Assembly (NCBI GenBank): GCA_016183065.1
Contig: JACPFF010000005.1
Location: 1 to 64,000, forward strand
DNA: 64,000 nt
Direction of reading: 5' to 3'
DNA from: Deltaproteobacteria bacterium
Lineage (GTDB): Bacteria > UBA10199 > GCA-002796325 > JACPFF01
This document shows, piece by piece, positions 15,815 to 24,220 of the stretch. The first letter of the stretch is position 1, and each line of letters starts with the position of its first letter. The notes under the pieces were generated by a model, which had not been told where the DNA came from, ran no database searches, and worked only from the letters and a program-made list of their open reading frames with translations. The position numbers and the translations under genes are program-made.

Positions 15815-17467
15815 ATGCGCATATGGTGGATGATCGGCGTTCTCGTCGGTGCCCTCGTGGTGGCCAACCCGGCACACTCCTCCGTGCGGTCAGAGCTGGT
15901 GCCGGGGGAGATCACCGAGCATCTGCTCGCTCTCCTGGATGCGGCGGGCCTCCTCGACACCTACATGACCGGCCAGCGCCCCCTCTCGCGTGTGGAGGTC
16001 GCGCGCCTCATCCGCGAAGCTGATGCACACTATGCACACTGGACACCGCGGCAGCTCGATTCTGCGCGCGGGCTCACGGCCACCAATCGCCAGCTGCTGC
16101 TCCTCAACCAGGTGGACGCCGGTCTCGCATGGCTCCACGAGACCTATGCCACAGAGTTACGGGCCACGCATGATCCGTCGACCCTGCGCGGGGTCCATGT
16201 GACTCCCTGGCAGCAGCTGGCGATGACGCAAACCGCGCTGGATCAGGATCCTCGCGTCATTCCTGGCGACGTCGGTCTGGGGATTGGCATCGAGGCCGGA
16301 ACAACGCCTCTCACGGATCATGAAGAAGGTCGTCAGTATCGGGATGGCCCAACCACGGCGTTTGAGTCGTGGCATGCTGTGCAACTCTCGCCCTATCTGC
16401 ATTTCACCGCGCAACCCCGTTTTTCCGCAACCGTTGGCACGGAGGGCGATTGGGCCAATCCCTTTCCGCAACGCCTCTACCTCACTGCGGGGAGCCGGGC
16501 CGTGGCGGCCCTGGTCGGACGCACGGCCGTGTTGTGGGGACCCGGCGACCATGGCGGTCTTGCGCTCTCCGATAACGTACGACCGTTGGACCAGCTGCGG
16601 ATCGGGACACCGACACCGTTTCAACTTCCCGGCATTTTTCGCCATCTGGGTCACTGGAAAGTGAGTGTCTTGGGCGTGCATTTGGGGAACGACCGCACTA
16701 TCCCCAATGCCGTGCTGACCGGCTATCGGGTGGACTGGTTGCCACACCGCACGTTCACGTTCGGCACCGAACACCTCGTGATGCTCGGCGGACGCGGGGC
16801 CCGTGCACCCAATGTTGGCGAGGCCATGGCCTCGTTCTTCGGACTCCCCTTTGGCTCGCACCGCAGCGTGGACGCAAATCACATGTTCGCCATTGACCTG
16901 CACGCGCGCATTCCTGCGTGGCGCGGCACCAGCCTCTATCTCCAATGGCTACTGGATAACCCATCGACACAGGCTCGACTCCTCTTTGATCACGATGCGG
17001 GATGGTTGATCGGCGCCCACATCCCCCGGCTCAGTCATGATGGTCTCTGGACCCTGCGCGCCGAATTCGCACGGATTGGCCGACGCGTCTATCGCCACGA
17101 GATCTACACCAGCGGGTGGACACTCAACGGACGGGTCATGGGAGCACCGGCAGGCCCCGATAGTCACCGGCTGGAGGTGCAGCTCGGGCATACCCTCATT
17201 CCCCACAGTCACACCGCGGCGATCGTGCGGGTGACACAGCGGCGCGGGGATCAATATCGCGTGGCCGGTGGAGAGATTGATACCGAGCGCGATCTTCCCG
17301 ATGAATGGTCGACCGCGCTCCTCCTCGATTTTCGTCACACCATGACGCGACACCCGCTGACATGGCGGCTGTGCGGCGGCTACGAGCATGTCTGGAACGC
17401 GAATTTTGTCGGCGGGGAACGGGAAAAAAACGTGCGCGGTGAAATCGGTCTCACGTTGGCGTTGTAG
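15815..17467 (+). CDS. Wzi-like capsule assembly outer-membrane protein
   Basis: The 550-residue precursor has an N-terminal signal peptide (MRIWWMIGVLVGALVVANPAHS). The sequence follows the capsule assembly protein Wzi family: a helical start (LLDAAGLLDTYMTGQRPLSRVEVARLIREA), then LWGPGDHGGLALSDNVRPLDQLRIGTPTPFQLPGIFRHLGHWKVSVLGVHLGNDR and beta-strand-rich repeats to a C-terminal GEIGLTLAL. Wzi is an 18-stranded barrel that helps anchor capsular polysaccharide. There are no capsule genes next to it in this window, so the linked polymer is unknown. The CGAGG ribosome site is modest. Confidence 0.8.
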   Translation: MRIWWMIGVLVGALVVANPAHSSVRSELVPGEITEHLLALLDAAGLLDTYMTGQRPLSRVEVARLIREADAHYAHWTPRQLDSARGLTATNRQLLLLNQVDAGLAWLHETYATELRATHDPSTLRGVHVTPWQQLAMTQTALDQDPRVIPGDVGLGIGIEAGTTPLTDHEEGRQYRDGPTTAFESWHAVQLSPYLHFTAQPRFSATVGTEGDWANPFPQRLYLTAGSRAVAALVGRTAVLWGPGDHGGLALSDNVRPLDQLRIGTPTPFQLPGIFRHLGHWKVSVLGVHLGNDRTIPNAVLTGYRVDWLPHRTFTFGTEHLVMLGGRGARAPNVGEAMASFFGLPFGSHRSVDANHMFAIDLHARIPAWRGTSLYLQWLLDNPSTQARLLFDHDAGWLIGAHIPRLSHDGLWTLRAEFARIGRRVYRHEIYTSGWTLNGRVMGAPAGPDSHRLEVQLGHTLIPHSHTAAIVRVTQRRGDQYRVAGGEIDTERDLPDEWSTALLLDFRHTMTRHPLTWRLCGGYEHVWNANFVGGEREKNVRGEIGLTLAL

Positions 17468-17497
17468 CACTCATGAAAAAACCTCGCACTCCCTGAG

Positions 17498-17633
17498 GCG
17501 TGGGGCCCCACGCCCCAGCCGCACCGCAGCGCTGAGGGGGATGTGGCGACGACCGAGTCCGGGCACCCGCGAAGCGGGTGGACGAGGAAGTACCCGGAGA
17601 CGGAGCCGGAGGGTACGTGAGCCCCTCCAATAG
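17498..17633 (+). repeat. Dispersed structured repeat, copy A
   Basis: The copy starts with the palindrome CGTGGGGCCCCACG (17499-17512), continues CCCCAGCCGCACCGC...GAGGGGG, contains two internal hairpins (CACCCGC-GAA-GCGGGTG at 17564-17580; GTACCC...GGGTAC at 17590-17616) and ends CGTGAGCCCCTCCAATAG. The same start and end occur at copies B, C and D. It fills the gap between the convergent wzi-like and nupC-like genes. Confidence 0.8.
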
Positions 17634-17645
17634 TTGTCCGCGTCT

Positions 17646-18938
17646 CTACAACAACATCCCCGCGATCGTGCCGGTCATGCAGGTCGCGATGGCGCCGCCC
17701 AGCATGGCGCGGAAGGCGAGGCGCGCCAGGTCCGCACGACGATTCGGCGCCAGCGCCGAGAGCCCGCCGATCTGGATGCCGATCGAGCTGAAATTGGCAA
17801 AGCCGCACAGGGCAAATGTCGCAATGGTCTCCCCCTTGTGGGACAGGAGACCGGCAGCTGTCAGTTTGGTCAGTTCTGCATAGCCGATAAATTCATTCAC
17901 GCTCAGTTTGATCCCGATCAGATGACCCACGGCGGTCGCATCGGCGCTGGGCACGCCCATCAAGACCGCGAGCGGTCGGAGCAACGTGCCGAACAGGGTC
18001 TTGAGACTCCCCGGCACCACACTCCCATACCACGTGGCGGCACGGTATTCGCCATCGACCAGCGGCGCGCCGATGAACCGGCCGTCGACCATCGTGTCGA
18101 TCCACCCGAGCACGAGATTCACAAAGGCAATGAGCGCAATAAAGGCAAGGAGCATCGCGCCTACATTGAGCGCGAGATGCAGGCCATCGGTGGTCCCGCG
18201 CGCAATCGCATCGAGGAGATTCGAGCCGACATCGAGTTTCGGGAGTTTTGCATCGCCGGCGGTCTCCGAATGTTCCGTCTCCGGCTGCACGATTTTCCCG
18301 ATCATCAGGGCGGCCGGCACGGCCATGCAGCTTCCGACGATCAAATGGGCCGGATTCACGCCCATCTTGACATAGGCACCGAGCACACTCCCGGCGATCG
18401 TGGCAAATCCGCCGACCATGACCGTGAGCAATTCCGACGATGTCAGGCGCGCGAGAAAGGGGCGAATCAGGAGCGGGGCCTCCGTCTGTCCGACAAAAAT
18501 ATTCGCCGTACAGGACAACGTCTCTGCCCCGGACGTCCCCATGATGCGGCGCATGCCGATGGCCATGATTTCGATGATCCATTGCATAATGCCGAAATAA
18601 TAGAGCACCGCCATAAAAGCGGAAAAAAAGATGATGATCGGCAGGACGCCAAAGGCAAACTGAAACCCGAAAGTGTCGATCATCTCGGAATTGACGATAT
18701 TGCCGAATAGAAACCGGGTCCCCTCGTCCGTGAGTTGGAGGAACGCGCTGACCTTGCCCGCGAACCACTCAATGGCCATGGCCCCGCCGCGCCAGCGTAA
18801 CAGCATGAATCCGAGGACAAATTGCATGGCCAGGCCCGTGATAATCATCCGCGGTCTGATCAGGCGCCGATTGGATGAGAGGAGATAGGCACAACCGAGC
18901 AAGACAGCAAGGCCAAGCAGCCCGATCATCCGTTCCAT
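17646..18938 (-). CDS. Concentrative nucleoside transporter (NupC/CNT family)
   Basis: The 430-residue inner-membrane protein imports nucleosides with Na+ or H+. Family motifs include the gate/core region (GILPIIIFF-like FGVLPIIIFFSAFMAVLYYFGIM), FVGQTEAPLLIRPFLARLTSSELLTVMVGGFATIAGSVLGAY (the G-Q/N-T-E substrate motif) and KLSVNEFIGYAEL (the second NEF motif). AAGGGG precedes the ATG at 18938. It sits alone, divergent from a PilZ gene. A salvage role with the PfkB/adenosine-like kinase elsewhere in the window is possible but not linked by position. Confidence 0.92.
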   Translation of the reverse strand: MERMIGLLGLAVLLGCAYLLSSNRRLIRPRMIITGLAMQFVLGFMLLRWRGGAMAIEWFAGKVSAFLQLTDEGTRFLFGNIVNSEMIDTFGFQFAFGVLPIIIFFSAFMAVLYYFGIMQWIIEIMAIGMRRIMGTSGAETLSCTANIFVGQTEAPLLIRPFLARLTSSELLTVMVGGFATIAGSVLGAYVKMGVNPAHLIVGSCMAVPAALMIGKIVQPETEHSETAGDAKLPKLDVGSNLLDAIARGTTDGLHLALNVGAMLLAFIALIAFVNLVLGWIDTMVDGRFIGAPLVDGEYRAATWYGSVVPGSLKTLFGTLLRPLAVLMGVPSADATAVGHLIGIKLSVNEFIGYAELTKLTAAGLLSHKGETIATFALCGFANFSSIGIQIGGLSALAPNRRADLARLAFRAMLGGAIATCMTGTIAGMLL

Positions 18939-19070
18939 TGATGCCCCTTTCGCCACGAACGTGCCGTATCGATGCTACACGCGCCCCCTATCATCTCCCG
19001 TAAACGGCTGTCACGAAAGAAAGGGGGAGCGCGATTGACAGCCGTTGACGGATCAGATTATGGACGGCGA

Positions 19071-19457
19071 ATGACCCTTCCCGCATCCGAGAAACGGAAA
19101 TTTGCACGGCTCGATCTGGCGCTCTCTGTCAGTTATGTGCCGCTCGGCGCCCATCAACCCCCGCAGGATCCGCGGGAGGCGCTGAGTAGCGACATCAGCC
19201 AAGGGGGCCTCCGACTCATGACCCCCACGGCGCTCCCCGTGGGGACAGAGCTTGAGCTCCAGATCACGCTGGAAGGGAACGAACATGCGCCGATCGTGGC
19301 GACCGGCGAGGTCGTGTGGCAGAACAAACTGAGCCCGACGAGCTTCGAAACCGGCGTGACCATTCAAACCATGCCCACGGCGGACCGCTCCCGCTTCATG
19401 CAATTTGTCTTCGATCAGATGAGCAAGCTGGTCGGTTCCACGGCCGTTCCCGTATAA
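19071..19457 (+). CDS. PilZ domain protein (c-di-GMP binding)
   Basis: The 128-residue protein is essentially one PilZ domain. The c-di-GMP motifs are present: the RxxxR motif in EKRKFARLDLALSVSY and (D/N)xSxxG in SSDISQGGLRLMTP. It ends with a helix (DRSRFMQFVFDQMSKLVG). PilZ proteins bind cyclic di-GMP and pass the signal to motility, exopolysaccharide or transcription targets. I start it at MTLPASEKRKFARL; upstream codons in the track ORF lack protein character. Convergent with the kinase-like gene 12 nt away. Confidence 0.88.
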   Translation: MTLPASEKRKFARLDLALSVSYVPLGAHQPPQDPREALSSDISQGGLRLMTPTALPVGTELELQITLEGNEHAPIVATGEVVWQNKLSPTSFETGVTIQTMPTADRSRFMQFVFDQMSKLVGSTAVPV

Positions 19458-19468
19458 GGGATCTTCAT

Positions 19469-20314
19469 TCAACGCATGGACGGAAACTCTGCAGCCTCGA
19501 ACAACCGTTCGCAGGTATGTTTGAATCGGTGCCACCAGGAAGAGGCCGGGTCAGGAACCCGCCCTTGTGCCAAGAGGGTCGCAAAGGATTCATACGAGAC
19601 CGTCAGGGGATCCCGCGTATCATAGGGATGGAACCGCACGCGCACGGCAACGGGTGTGTCGTAAATCTGTTGCACCCGCTCTGCATCGCTCCCCGCTGGC
19701 AGAGAACGCAGCATATTGCCATCGACGCAATAGACCCGCACGGTCTCGTCGCGCATGGTCCGTCCCATCATGAAGTTGCCCAATAAAAGATCTTCCGAGG
19801 TCAATCCGGCAGCAGCCATGCGACGCACAACAATATCCACCAATGCCTCAACCTCCATATCTATCGCACGAGACCTCGCAAGCGCTGCCAGCGTCACGCC
19901 ATAGACACGTTCTTTCACCAGGAGAAAATCTGGACCCAGGCGATGCAGTCCAAAGGAGCGCGGTCCCACATCCAAGCCGGCCAATCGTCCACTGACGATG
20001 GCATCCTCCTCAATCGTCGCTTCGCGAGATTGGCCATCACCCATCATCAACATGCCGAATGAATGTATCGCCAACTTGATCACCGCGGAGGGGGCATGGG
20101 GATGTTCAAACACCTTCCCCAATGAGCCGGCCCCGAGACACCGTAATCGCCTGCCGTTCCACGTCAGGCGCCTCCCGCGCACCTGAATGCCCGACACGTT
20201 GTCGGGCTGGCCCGGGGCACCACTCGGTATCACACAGTGTCGGCGCCAGCCATCCTGTCGGCCACATCGCATGCCCACATTTATATTATCGGCAGATCGG
20301 GAAAAAAGTTGCAT
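19469..20314 (-). CDS. Protein-kinase-like fold protein
   Basis: The 281-residue ORF has kinase landmarks: a glycine loop LGAGSLGKVFEHP, an ATP-site lysine in SAVIKLAIHS, a catalytic-loop-like LTSEDLLLGNFMMG (D...N) and a DFG-equivalent VDGN. It resembles lipopolysaccharide-kinase-like or other atypical small kinases rather than Hanks kinases. No membrane segment is seen. The start is uncertain: no ribosome site precedes the first ATG, and a second ATG 14 codons later is possible. Substrate unknown. Confidence 0.55.
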   Translation of the reverse strand: MQLFSRSADNINVGMRCGRQDGWRRHCVIPSGAPGQPDNVSGIQVRGRRLTWNGRRLRCLGAGSLGKVFEHPHAPSAVIKLAIHSFGMLMMGDGQSREATIEEDAIVSGRLAGLDVGPRSFGLHRLGPDFLLVKERVYGVTLAALARSRAIDMEVEALVDIVVRRMAAAGLTSEDLLLGNFMMGRTMRDETVRVYCVDGNMLRSLPAGSDAERVQQIYDTPVAVRVRFHPYDTRDPLTVSYESFATLLAQGRVPDPASSWWHRFKHTCERLFEAAEFPSMR

Positions 20315-20415
20315 GACAGCCGTCAGGGGTGCTTGCGGTCGGGTCTGTTGTCACATAATCATAGGGTTACCAATGGTTCTCCCCCCCTATTTATTATTCT
20401 TTGAATTTATGTTTT

Positions 20416-20444
20416 GGTATTGCTATCTATTTAATAGTAATACC
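20416..20444. promoter_or_regulatory. Inverted-repeat operator in front of the AbiE-type genes
   Basis: GGTATTGCTAT (20416-20426) and ATAGTAATACC (20434-20444) are inverted repeats matching at 10 of 11 positions, separated by 7 nt and ending three bases before the ATG at 20448. It overlaps a possible promoter (TTGAAT at 20401, 17 nt, TATCTA at 20424). AbiEi-type antitoxins repress their own operon by binding inverted repeats in the promoter, so this is the expected operator. Confidence 0.65.
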
Positions 20445-20447
20445 ACA

Positions 20448-21099
20448 ATGAAACAAACTGACCTTACACTCTTGAAAGACTTGCCCTTCTTCTCACTTGC
20501 CGCGCTCAAGGGGCTAGAACGTATTTCCACAAAAGCCCTCTATGGAGAATATCCAGCGTTGGATACGAAAAAACCATCTCATACGGCTAAAAAATGGCCT
20601 TTATGTCACCCGGTGCTATCTTGATCGCGCCGGCAATGATCCGCATTATCGAGAACTCGTGGCCAATACGCTCCTATTTCCCTCCTATCTCAGCACCGAG
20701 TACGTGCTGCAAAAGCACAACCTGTTGACAGACATCTCATGGCCCCTCACCTCGATGACCCTGAAAACACCACGGCGCTTTACCAATCCGTTCGGGAGTT
20801 TCATCTACCATCACTTACAGCCTCGACTCTATTTTGGTTTCGAAAAACATGGCTATGGTCAGCATCCCATTTACGAAGCCACCATACCGAAAGCCCTCTT
20901 CGATCTTTTTTATCTGCGCCTCCCCCAGCTGGAGACGACCAATGTGGCCACCATTGAGGAACTCCGATTGACCTGGTCTGAATTGCCACGAAAAGCCTTT
21001 GCCGTGTTCTGTCGGCTGATCACGCAAAGCGGTATTAAGAAAATGGAGCAGATGATTCCGCAGCTCATGGAGGTCTATGATGCCAACGCTCGTCGATGA
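20448..21099 (+). pseudogene. AbiEi-like antitoxin/regulator with an apparent frameshift
   Basis: Frame one from ATG 20448 encodes the N-terminal winged-helix half (MKQTDLTLLKDLPFFSLAALKGLERISTKALYG). At about 20540 the homology moves to the next frame (ENIQRWIRKNHLIRLKNGLYVTRCYLD), which stays open to 21099. Together they give the AbiEi arrangement: a wHTH followed by an LxRxxxGxY segment and a C-terminal domain with YLSTEYVLQKHNLL and EATIPKALFDLFYLR. One base indel restores it, so the split could be decay or sequence error. The downstream half also has its own ATG at 20542 that could yield a shortened protein. It overlaps the toxin gene by 23 nt. Confidence 0.65.
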
Positions 21100-22270
21100 A
21101 CTGGCACAGGTAGCCCATGAGGCGAAACACCAGGGGATTTCGAGTGAAGCGATTCGCACAAAACTGAAAGAAACACTGCAGTTCTATGTCCTCGACTTCA
21201 TCTACAACAGTCCAAAGTATCAGCACTTGGTGTTTTACGGTGGCACGTGTCTACGCATCTGTTTTCGTTTGAACCGGATGTCAGAGGAGATTGATTTTGA
21301 AACGACAACACCTTTTGACAAAAAACAATTTGCGCACGACGTCTCCCAACACTTTCAACAAAAAATTCAATATCGCAACATGTGCGCTGTCACTCCAGGC
21401 GCCAGCCTCCAGCGGATCGAATTGAAATTTCCTCTGTTACACACCTTGGGTCTCTCTCAACACGAAGCCGCAAATTTGATCGTCAAAGTGGAGGTCAATC
21501 AAACCCAACACGTCTATCCTACGGCGGTCAAAACCGTCTCACAAGATCGGCTGAGCTTCATCATCCGACATTACGATCTCCCCACGTTGATGGCGGGGAA
21601 AATGTGTGCCTGCCTGCATCGCGTATGGGAAAAACGGGGTGTCATCGTCAAGGGCCGCGACTATTACGATTTAGTGTGGTACATGCAAAAGGCTATTCTG
21701 CCAAATCGCGAACGGCTCGCGGCGTCCGGCACACAGACTATTGGTGGTGCGTTTGAGGAGATTCGCGCAAAGGTACACACGATCAAGCCGGCCCATCTCG
21801 TGGCCGACTTGGAGATTCTTTTTGAAAACTCCGTCTTTCCTCGACGCTGGGCTGCAACATTTTCGGAGGAATTTGAACAATTGTATCAGCAGTATGCAGC
21901 CGCTCCATTTGTTGATGAATGCGATGAAAAAAGCTGGAGCGATTTCGTCAGAGATACGTTTATCGTGCAACTCAAGTACCGCAATCTGAAGGGCCGCTCG
22001 CTCACTTTCCGGTTTCATTTTTCAAAGGAATGGATCGCCAACGAGGCAAGGGAGGAGATGGATACGTTATTAGGCTTATTAAAGCAGAAGATCGGGCGAT
22101 TCATCGACCACGAAGATTACCGCAACCTCATTCCGGGAGAATGGCCAGTCAAAATGATGGTGACACACGGAACAAGAAAATTTGACGCAACCTCGATGGT
22201 CGCGTTGCGCTTCCAAGAATTGCAAAACTGTTCATTGCAAGACCTATTAGCGAAACGCGAAACCCTATGA
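21077..22270 (+). CDS. AbiEii-like nucleotidyltransferase toxin
   Basis: The 397-residue protein has the AbiEii nucleotidyltransferase core: HLVFYGGTCLRICFRLNRMSEEIDFE (GGTxLR...R.S.DiDf), with the active-site acid pair as E-I-D, and the later KVEVN and DLPTLMAGKMCACLHRxWEKRGVIVKGRDYYDLVWY region (R-D-D/YDL motif IV). AbiEii toxins nucleotidylate tRNA or other targets and cause reversible growth arrest, often in phage defence. It overlaps the antitoxin-like gene by 23 nt. If the antitoxin frameshift is real, the toxin must be unexpressed, weakened or controlled by the shorter antitoxin product. Confidence 0.85.
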   Translation: MMPTLVDELAQVAHEAKHQGISSEAIRTKLKETLQFYVLDFIYNSPKYQHLVFYGGTCLRICFRLNRMSEEIDFETTTPFDKKQFAHDVSQHFQQKIQYRNMCAVTPGASLQRIELKFPLLHTLGLSQHEAANLIVKVEVNQTQHVYPTAVKTVSQDRLSFIIRHYDLPTLMAGKMCACLHRVWEKRGVIVKGRDYYDLVWYMQKAILPNRERLAASGTQTIGGAFEEIRAKVHTIKPAHLVADLEILFENSVFPRRWAATFSEEFEQLYQQYAAAPFVDECDEKSWSDFVRDTFIVQLKYRNLKGRSLTFRFHFSKEWIANEAREEMDTLLGLLKQKIGRFIDHEDYRNLIPGEWPVKMMVTHGTRKFDATSMVALRFQELQNCSLQDLLAKRETL

Positions 22271-22318
22271 TTCCCCAACAGCGCAAACCCCGCACAGCGA
22301 CGCACGTGCCGACAGACC

Positions 22319-23167
22319 CTATGACCTCGTCTTTGACGAGGGACGCTCTTCGGCAATCGCTCTCTGGCTGAGGGGATAATCCGTGACGACCTCATACGAC
22401 CTACCGTTGTCCCTCTCGTTATCCATGTAGGGGATATCCCCGATGAGCGTCCCGGTGGATGGGTCGCGTCGCAGAGTCCCGGTGGAGAACTCCGTCCGGG
22501 CCGTTCCGGGATCGCGAAATGTGTAAGTCTCCGTGGCCGGGTCATATCCGTCAATGAGAATGAGGTGATCGAAGGGATTGGGGCCGCCCCCCTCTTCCGG
22601 CCTAAACCGGTGCACCACCACTGCCACAGGGAGATGATGCTCCGCGACCATCTTGGTAATTCTCGCGACAGTCTCTCTGGCGTTGTCGGGATTCACCACC
22701 AGGCGCCCTTTGGCAATGGTCGGTCCCTCCAGATTCAGCACCGAGGACGTTTTCCGCAAAGTATCGTTCCCAGGGATCTCGAGTTGCCATTCCGGGGCAT
22801 GCACCCGGAGGTACTCCCTGACCATCTGCCAGACCGCATGCCGGCAATAATAGGTCCCACCATCGGGCAATCTCTTCGGAACCGCCCCCCCCGCCACCCA
22901 TTTGTATTGGCTGATAAACCGGACCGGCAATTGCACCCGTTTTTCCGGGCGGAGCCAGGTCACCCACTGTGCGGCGGTATCTGCGAAACGACCCGCCTGA
23001 GACACCACCGCATCGGCCGTCGTCTCTACCGCAATTCGGGCAGCAGAGAGCACAATGGTCGCCGGATCCGGAACCCATCGCGCGAGCGAGGCGACGGCGA
23101 CCCGCACACCTTCCCGAATGCCGTGCATTGCCTGACGGACCGCTCCGACCCCATCCTCGACCCGCAC
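22319..23167 (-). CDS. C39-like papain-fold protein (putative peptidase)
   Basis: The 282-residue protein starts at a GTG. Its C-terminal two thirds resemble the peptidase_C39_2 group: a possible catalytic Cys in DGGTYYCRHAVWQMVREYL, and a His with a following acid in FDHLILIDGYDPATETYTFRDPGTA. The FDHLILIDGYD...FRDP pattern is typical of C39-like bacteriocin-processing or housekeeping papain folds. There is no signal peptide or transporter domain. A perfect hairpin CCTCGTC-TTT-GACGAGG at 22325-22341 lies in the last codons. Substrate unknown; the start codon is uncertain. Confidence 0.55.
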   Translation of the reverse strand: MRVEDGVGAVRQAMHGIREGVRVAVASLARWVPDPATIVLSAARIAVETTADAVVSQAGRFADTAAQWVTWLRPEKRVQLPVRFISQYKWVAGGAVPKRLPDGGTYYCRHAVWQMVREYLRVHAPEWQLEIPGNDTLRKTSSVLNLEGPTIAKGRLVVNPDNARETVARITKMVAEHHLPVAVVVHRFRPEEGGGPNPFDHLILIDGYDPATETYTFRDPGTARTEFSTGTLRRDPSTGTLIGDIPYMDNERDNGRSYEVVTDYPLSQRAIAEERPSSKTRS

Positions 23168-23315
23168 GAGGAGACCTTTCTCCCCTTATCTCTTAAGGTA
23201 TCGGCCAATCAGATCTCTGGAGTTGCTACGGACTTGGGGCTACGCCAGGAGTGACGCAAAAATACGCAACCCTGCAGCGCCCAGTCGGCGCTCGATTTGG
23301 CACCAGGCCATCTCT

Positions 23316-23390
23316 TGGTGGGTGCGACAGGATTTGAACCTGTGACTTCCACCGTGTGAAGGTGACACTCTACCGCTGAGTTACGCACCC
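23316..23390 (-). tRNA. tRNA-Val (CAC)
   Basis: The reverse strand folds as a complete tRNA: acceptor GGGTGCG/CGCACCC, D arm ACTC-AGCGGTA-GAGT, anticodon arm TCACC-TTCACAC-GGTGG with anticodon CAC, T arm ACAGG-TTCAAAT-CCTGT. Discriminator A and an encoded CCA end the gene. It reads GUG valine codons. The 5' end abuts a GC-rich direct-repeat element. Confidence 0.97.
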
Positions 23391-23392
23391 AT

Positions 23393-23523
23393 TACTTTCG
23401 CGGGCCCGTCCGGTGCTCGCCGCCTCCGGCGCCTCCGCTCCTGAAGATACCCCCGGACCCCTCGCTCGCGGCCGGCACAGCCGCCGCTCGCTTCCCCCAT
23501 CTTCGGTACTTTCGGGGGCCCGT
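23393..23523. repeat. GC-rich segment bounded by 17-bp direct repeats next to tRNA-Val
   Basis: TACTTTCGCGGGCCCGT (23393-23409) and TACTTTCGGGGGCCCGT (23507-23523) differ at one base and enclose about 97 bp of very GC-rich sequence with several short inverted repeats (for example CGGC-ACA-GCCG). The first copy begins two bases from the tRNA 5' end. It could be a palindromic intergenic element or a remnant of an insertion. No protein is encoded. Confidence 0.55.
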
Positions 23524-23607
23524 TCGTAGCGCAGGCGCCACCGGAATGCAAGGGCCCCCTTTTCCCCCTTGATCCGCCCCTTCCTGCTTGGTAGGGCTCA
23601 TGCCGCG

Positions 23608-24204
23608 ATGACAGAGAACATCCTCGTGCTCGATCTCGAGACGAAGACCATCTTTGGTGATCACAGTGACCGTCGACCGGAATCGCTCGGCGTCAGCGTG
23701 GTCGGAACCTATTGTTATCGCAGTGACACCTACCGGATTTATGACGAGGCCGAAATCGGGGCTCTGGAACATCGCTTATCCGACAAGCCATTGGTCGTGG
23801 GGTTCAATATCCGCCGCTTTGACATGCCCGTGTTGAAACCGTACCTCCATTTTGATCCGGCCGCGCTCCCCATGCTCGACATATTGGAAATCATCCATGG
23901 CATCCTCGGCCATCGCGTCAGCCTGGAGAGCATTGCCCAGGCCACACTTGGCGCGGGAAAATCGGGGACGGGATTGGATGCTGTCGAATATTATCGCACC
24001 GGAGCCATGGACAAATTACGGCAGTATTGTCTTGATGATGTCAAAGTCACGCGTCAAATCTTTGAATATGGTGCGGAGCACCACGAACTCTTCTATCTGA
24101 AAAAGTTCGACCGCTCAAAGGCGCGTGTCCCCGTGGCATGGGAGGTTGCGCACCCCGATGCCACCAGTGCCGAGGCCGCACAAATCGGCCTCTTTACCGT
24201 GTGA
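23608..24204 (+). CDS. DEDD-type 3'-5' exonuclease-like protein (RNase H fold)
   Basis: The 198-residue protein begins MTENILVLDLETKTIFGD, with the exonuclease I motif DLET. It continues with LVVGFNIRRFDMPVLKPYL (motif II, D in a N-x-x-x-F-D context) and MDKLRQYCLDDVKVTRQIFEYG (motif III, YxxxD). This matches the YprB-like/predicted ribonuclease H-like nuclease group. It probably degrades single-stranded nucleic acid in the cytoplasm. It lacks a strong ribosome site; the track's start 13 codons upstream is less likely. It is followed 16 nt later by mqnD. Confidence 0.75.
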   Translation: MTENILVLDLETKTIFGDHSDRRPESLGVSVVGTYCYRSDTYRIYDEAEIGALEHRLSDKPLVVGFNIRRFDMPVLKPYLHFDPAALPMLDILEIIHGILGHRVSLESIAQATLGAGKSGTGLDAVEYYRTGAMDKLRQYCLDDVKVTRQIFEYGAEHHELFYLKKFDRSKARVPVAWEVAHPDATSAEAAQIGLFTV

Positions 24205-24220
24205 AGAAGGAACAGCCCCC

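Noticed and set aside
20187-20447. Upstream extension of the AbiEi-like ORF from 20187
   Set aside because: The extra 87 codons lie over the operator/promoter region and the divergent gene's start, and have no family similarity.
23390-23608. Integrative-element attachment site at tRNA-Val
   Set aside because: No repeat of the tRNA 3' end and no integrase gene is seen nearby; the direct repeats found are on the 5' side and do not contain tRNA sequence.
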